Positions 60,574 to 64,000 of a DNA stretch of 64,000 nt are shown here, one piece after another. The notes beneath the pieces were generated by a model. The model worked only from the letters and a program-made list of their open reading frames with translations. It searched no databases and was not told the DNA's origin. Both the position numbers and the translations under genes were made by a program. Position 1 is the first letter of the stretch. Every line of letters begins with the position of its first letter. Source of the stretch: an uncultured Barnesiella sp. (GTDB taxonomy: Bacteria > Bacteroidota > Bacteroidia > Bacteroidales > Barnesiellaceae_A); the NCBI GenBank assembly GCA_944321085.1, contig CALUJY010000003.1, forward strand, positions 62,001 through 126,000. Direction: 5' to 3'.

Positions 60574-61752
60574 GCTGTATGTAATCACATCAAAGATACA
60601 AAAATTCATCAAATCACAACATCTTCACCTACCAGCCCTGTACTTCCGCGCTGTATGTAATCACATCAAAGATACAAAAATTCATCAAATCACAACGATT
60701 TTTTCAGAACTCAAAATTTGTCCTTTGCTGTATGTAATCACATCAAAGATACAAAAATTCATCAAATCACAACGGCATGAGAGTTATTTCCGACAGCAAA
60801 ACAGCTGTATGTAATCACATCAAAGATACAAAAATTCATCAAATCACAACATCGCTCGGAGAGCCTGTAAAGGTAGGACGGCTGTATGTAATCACATCAA
60901 AGATACAAAAATTCATCAAATCACAACTTCCCTCATATAGACAATTCAAGCCCTATGCTGTATGTAATCACATCAAAGATACAAAAATTCATCAAATCAC
61001 AACGAATACGAAATTAGAGCGTTAAAGATGGCGGCTGTATGTAATCACATCAAAGATACAAAAATTCATCAAATCACAACCGTTGCGGTAAACATAATCA
61101 ATTCTTGCGTGCTGTATGTAATCACATCAAAGATACAAAAATTCATCAAATCACAACTTGACAACATCCTTGCTGCAATTTGCTCTTGCTGTATGTAATC
61201 ACATCAAAGATACAAAAATTCATCAAATCACAACTCATAATCTTATTTTATTAGTCGTTAAATGCTGTATGTAATCACATCAAAGATACAAAAATTCATC
61301 AAATCACAACCGACCGGGTGCAATACGTTGAGGGCAAAAGGCTGTATGTAATCACATCAAAGATACAAAAATTCATCAAATCACAACTGTAATCATTAAT
61401 TATTTGCTCGTCAATAGCTGTATGTAATCACATCAAAGATACAAAAATTCATCAAATCACAACCCCAGTGTGTTGATGTTTACATTTTCGGGCGCTGTAT
61501 GTAATCACATCAAAGATACAAAAATTCATCAAATCACAACTATCGGACAAAATTATATATCCCTTTTATGGCTGTATGTAATCACATCAAAGATACAAAA
61601 ATTCATCAAATCACAACACTTGAAGCATAGTATCGACATAGCTTTCAGCTGTATGTAATCACATCAAAGATACAAAAATTCATCAAATCACAACGATAAT
61701 GTCGAGAATATAGGTTGCAAGGCTGCTGTATGTAATCATATCAAAGATACAA
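60574..61752 (-). CRISPR. CRISPR array: 15 identical 47-nt repeats, one degenerate terminal repeat, 15 spacers
   Basis: On the plus strand the repeat begins GCTGTATGTAATCACATC and ends TTCATCAAATCACAAC. Fifteen copies are identical: they start at 60574, 60650, 60727, 60804, 60881, 60957, 61034, 61111, 61188, 61264, 61341, 61417, 61494, 61571 and 61648. Spacers are 29 or 30 nt. The last copy, 61725-61752, keeps only the first 28 bases with one C-to-T change. Strand is set to minus because the anti-repeat requires crRNA to read GTTGTGATTTGATG... Each repeat in that direction holds TTG-N18-TATCTTTG, a promoter match. Spacer targets could not be searched. Confidence 0.98.
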
Positions 61753-61779
61753 CATATTTGTTTACCCAAGTTGCGTATA

Positions 61780-62508
61780 TTACAGATTATACCGAGTTAC
61801 AAAGTTATTGGCAGCTGCGAGGGTGTCGATTTTACCTACGTCGAGCATTGCAAAGTCGTCAGGTTGGTATGCGGCGATGGTTTCGTTGTGCATGGCTTCT
61901 AAATAGAAGTCGATGATGGAGAACTTGTCGGGATAATCGGCCATGAGGGCGAAGATGCGTGGCGACACGAGGTGTATGCCGGCAAAGGCGTAGGGGTGTA
62001 GTGCTGTGGTGTCGATGCCCGGTGGACGTGTAGCGCCTGTGTTGACGTTGTGCCATCCGGCCAAACGGTTGTCGTTGTCGAAGAGAAGGTAGCGGCTGGT
62101 AGGGCGTTCGCTTACGACGACTTGCGCCAGACAATCGGGACGAAATGTTGCCGTGAAATGGTCGAGCGACAGGTTGGAGAGGATGTCGACGTTGTGTAGC
62201 AGTATGGGTTCGTCACCGGGGAATAGCGAGGCTGCGTGGCGTAGCCCGCCGCCGGTGTCGAGCAGCATATCGCTCTCGTCCGATATGTCGATGCGCATAT
62301 TGTAGTCGTGGTTGGCAAGGAAGTCGACGATTTGCCCTGCGTGATGGTGTACGTTGACTACGGCATGGGTGCAGCCTGCGGCGTGCAGCTTCGTGAGCAG
62401 ACGGTGCAATAAAGGAACGCCGCCCACGGGTACAAGGGCTTTGGGCCGGCGGTCGGTGAGCGGACGCAGACGGGTGCCTAATCCGGCGGCAAAAATCATG
62501 GCTCTCAT
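61780..62508 (-). CDS. murU: N-acetylmuramate-1-phosphate uridylyltransferase-like (MurU-type) nucleotidyltransferase
   Basis: This 242-residue sugar-1-phosphate nucleotidyltransferase has [27 protein letters not shown] (G-x-G-T-R-x2-P-x-T and Pro-Lys signature), TGGGLRHAA, and the metal-binding LLHNVDILS. The short length and the neighbour, an AmgK-like sugar kinase, point to MurU, which forms UDP-MurNAc from MurNAc-1-phosphate in peptidoglycan recycling. The ATG at 62508 overlaps the stop of the upstream kinase gene (ATGA), indicating translational coupling. Mannose-1-phosphate guanylyltransferase is the alternative, as annotation pipelines often call this group. Confidence 0.82.
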   Translation of the reverse strand: MRAMIFAAGLGTRLRPLTDRRPKALVPVGGVPLLHRLLTKLHAAGCTHAVVNVHHHAGQIVDFLANHDYNMRIDISDESDMLLDTGGGLRHAASLFPGDEPILLHNVDILSNLSLDHFTATFRPDCLAQVVVSERPTSRYLLFDNDNRLAGWHNVNTGATRPPGIDTTALHPYAFAGIHLVSPRIFALMADYPDKFSIIDFYLEAMHNETIAAYQPDDFAMLDVGKIDTLAAANNFVTRYNL

Positions 62509-63950
62509 GGTGTGGTACGGGGTGGGTAGGTGTTTGTAATGTGTTGCTCGCGGTGTATAAGTCGCACTTCTATATCGGGATACTTTTCGTGCAGATGGCG
62601 AGCTAATGCTTGCGCCGAATATACCGAGCGGTGTCGGCCTCCGGTACATCCGAATGCAGCTTGCAGATGCGTAAATCCTCGTTTCAGATATTTCTCAACG
62701 GCAGCGTCTACCAAGGCGCAGGCGTGATTGATGAAGGGGAGTATCTCGCCATCGTCTTCGAGAAAACGTATCACGGCATCGTCCAGTCCTGTGAGGGTGG
62801 TATATTGGGCATATCGTCCGGGGTTGTGTATGGCGCGGCAGTCGAAAACGAATCCGCCTCCGTTGCCGCTTTCGTCGTCGGGGATACCCATGCGGTATGA
62901 GAAGCTGTACACGGTGACGCATAGTGTCGTGCGGGGTGTTGCAGGGGCAAAACGGGGCATGGACACCAGCTTGTCGAGTGTGGCTTTCAGGTAAGGGTAG
63001 TCGTCGGCAGCGCCGTCATGCAACTGTCGCCGCAGGCTCCCGATGGCTTGGCTTATGCTTTGCAGGAATAGCGACTTGCGTTCGTAATAGCCGCGGAATC
63101 CGTAGGCTCCCAAGACTTGCAAGGTGCGGAAGAGGACAAAGCGGGCAAGGTCGCGACGGAAAGCTGTGTTGTCGATGGCGATGCCTTTGGTTTGCAAGGC
63201 GGCAAGGTATTCGTTCAATAAGCGTTCGCGCAAGTCGTCGGGGTAGAGAGCGCGAGCCTGCCACAGGAACGAGGCAACGTCGTAGTGTATCGGTCCGCGA
63301 CGTCCACTCTGAAAGTCGATAAACCACGGTTTGCCATCTTTTGTCATGACGTTGCGGCTCTGGAAGTCGCGGTACATAAACCCGACCGGATGGGCTTCGA
63401 GCAACTGTCGTGACAACCGCTCGAAATCGTCTTGCAGACTGTTTTCGTCGTATTCCAAGCCCGATGCTTTGAGAAAGCAGTACTTGAAGTAGTTGAGGTC
63501 GAACATGATGGCACGTTCGTCGAATCGGCTCACCGGGTAGCACGTCGTATCGTAGTCGAGCCCCTTGTCGCCATCTATTTGCATGGCGGCAAGTTGTCTC
63601 ATCGTTTCGGCCAGCAGACGGTAAGCCTCATCGTCGTAGATTCCCGTGGTACGGCAGGTTGCCAAGCGGTCGTAGAGCGACAGGTCGCCCAAGTCGGTTT
63701 GTAAGTAAGCCATGCAGTCGTTGCTTACGGCTACAACTTGCGGTACGTTGAAACCTTTGGCAGCCAAGTGTCGCGACAGTGCAATGAAAGCGCGGTTTTC
63801 GTCGGCCGATGACCCCTGCACTCCTATCAACGTCCCGGTCGGCGACGTGAGCCTGTAATAGCGCCGTGGCGAGCCTGCGCCGGCAATAGGTTGCACGAGG
63901 GTCGCATCGTGCCCGGTGTATGACGAGTATAGTTGTTCTATGGTATTCAT
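62505..63950 (-). CDS. AmgK-like sugar kinase fused to a RapZ C-terminal domain
   Basis: This 481-residue protein joins two modules. Residues about 1-335 form an aminoglycoside-phosphotransferase-type kinase like AmgK, which phosphorylates MurNAc/GlcNAc at C1: [13 protein letters not shown] in the glycine-rich loop area, catalytic loop [12 protein letters not shown] (Tyr in place of the usual His before Arg-Asp) and metal-binding [11 protein letters not shown]. Residues about 345-475 match the RapZ C-terminal domain: [14 protein letters not shown] and [11 protein letters not shown]. In E. coli that domain binds glucosamine-6-phosphate and small RNAs. The Met at 63950 begins the conserved segment. 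Coupling to murU by ATGA overlap supports a cell-wall recycling role. Confidence 0.82.
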   Translation of the reverse strand: MNTIEQLYSSYTGHDATLVQPIAGAGSPRRYYRLTSPTGTLIGVQGSSADENRAFIALSRHLAAKGFNVPQVVAVSNDCMAYLQTDLGDLSLYDRLATCRTTGIYDDEAYRLLAETMRQLAAMQIDGDKGLDYDTTCYPVSRFDERAIMFDLNYFKYCFLKASGLEYDENSLQDDFERLSRQLLEAHPVGFMYRDFQSRNVMTKDGKPWFIDFQSGRRGPIHYDVASFLWQARALYPDDLRERLLNEYLAALQTKGIAIDNTAFRRDLARFVLFRTLQVLGAYGFRGYYERKSLFLQSISQAIGSLRRQLHDGAADDYPYLKATLDKLVSMPRFAPATPRTTLCVTVYSFSYRMGIPDDESGNGGGFVFDCRAIHNPGRYAQYTTLTGLDDAVIRFLEDDGEILPFINHACALVDAAVEKYLKRGFTHLQAAFGCTGGRHRSVYSAQALARHLHEKYPDIEVRLIHREQHITNTYPPRTTP

Positions 63951-64000
63951 AGGTCGGTATGATATGCTGCCCATCATGGGGCGGCTGATTTTTGTTTTGC

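Noticed and set aside
60551..61658. Several open frames inside the CRISPR array encoding repeated CNHIKDTKIHQ-type peptides
   Set aside because: They are translations of the identical 47-nt repeats interrupted by unrelated spacers. They have no start context and no conserved family.

Overview
The window comes from a member of the phylum Bacteroidota, most likely order Bacteroidales. The evidence is promoter elements of the TTG/TTTG - N17-23 - TAnnTTTG type, a Rho factor with a long Asn-rich insert, secreted proteins with C-terminal sorting-type tails, a B12-dependent methylmalonyl-CoA mutase pair, an NhaD antiporter and a type II-C CRISPR locus with 47-nt repeats. Genus cannot be fixed from the sequence alone; a Barnesiella-like gut organism is a guess.

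Layout. 1-5955 (+): end of rsmA, mgtE, an acyltransferase, a sigma-54 activator, lptE, a TPR-like gene and secG, closed by a strong terminator. 6277-8996 (-): outer-membrane barrel, cytidylate-kinase-like protein and an ATP-grasp-like protein. 9155-13609 (-): galactose operon galM-galK-nucleotidyltransferase-sugar permease, with no galT. 13934-24043 (-): PL9-like pectate lyase, PIF1-type helicase with TPRs, type II NADH dehydrogenase, FadL-like porin, a low-complexity secreted protein and trmN6. 24244-27652 (+): lon and a D-2-hydroxyacid dehydrogenase. 27874-31789 (-): nhaD, a SugE-type SMR exporter and two tandem AraC regulators. 32000-37478 (-): a secreted protein with three cohesin-like domains next to an Omp28/thioredoxin-fold protein with a dockerin. 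37865: tRNA-Asp, followed by an AT-rich gene-free stretch. 38614-46507 (-): rho, tilS, and the two mutase subunits. 46688-54701: pectin/galacturonate block, with a CE12-CE8 esterase fusion (-) divergent from GH28 - uxaB - uxaA - uxaC (+). 54860-61752: a complete type II-C CRISPR-Cas locus (tracrRNA on the minus strand, cas9, cas1, cas2, 15 spacers). 61780-63950 (-): MurU-like nucleotidyltransferase translationally coupled to an AmgK-like kinase fused to a RapZ C-terminal domain.

How the genes work together. The PL9-like lyase, pectin methyl/acetyl esterase fusion and polygalacturonase would free galacturonate, which UxaC, UxaB and UxaA convert to 2-keto-3-deoxygluconate; the galactose operon would handle galactose side chains. 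No SusC/SusD pair is present here.

The strongest unexpected signal is in the CRISPR locus. The anti-repeat places tracrRNA on the minus strand between uxaC and cas9, with a textbook Bacteroidota promoter starting transcription at the anti-repeat. The repeat, read in the crRNA direction fixed by that pairing, contains a TTG-N18-TATCTTTG promoter, so each repeat could start its own crRNA. The one degenerate repeat, at the cas-distal end, has lost only the tracrRNA-pairing half and keeps the promoter half. Transcription would run toward cas2, against the likely direction of spacer ageing.
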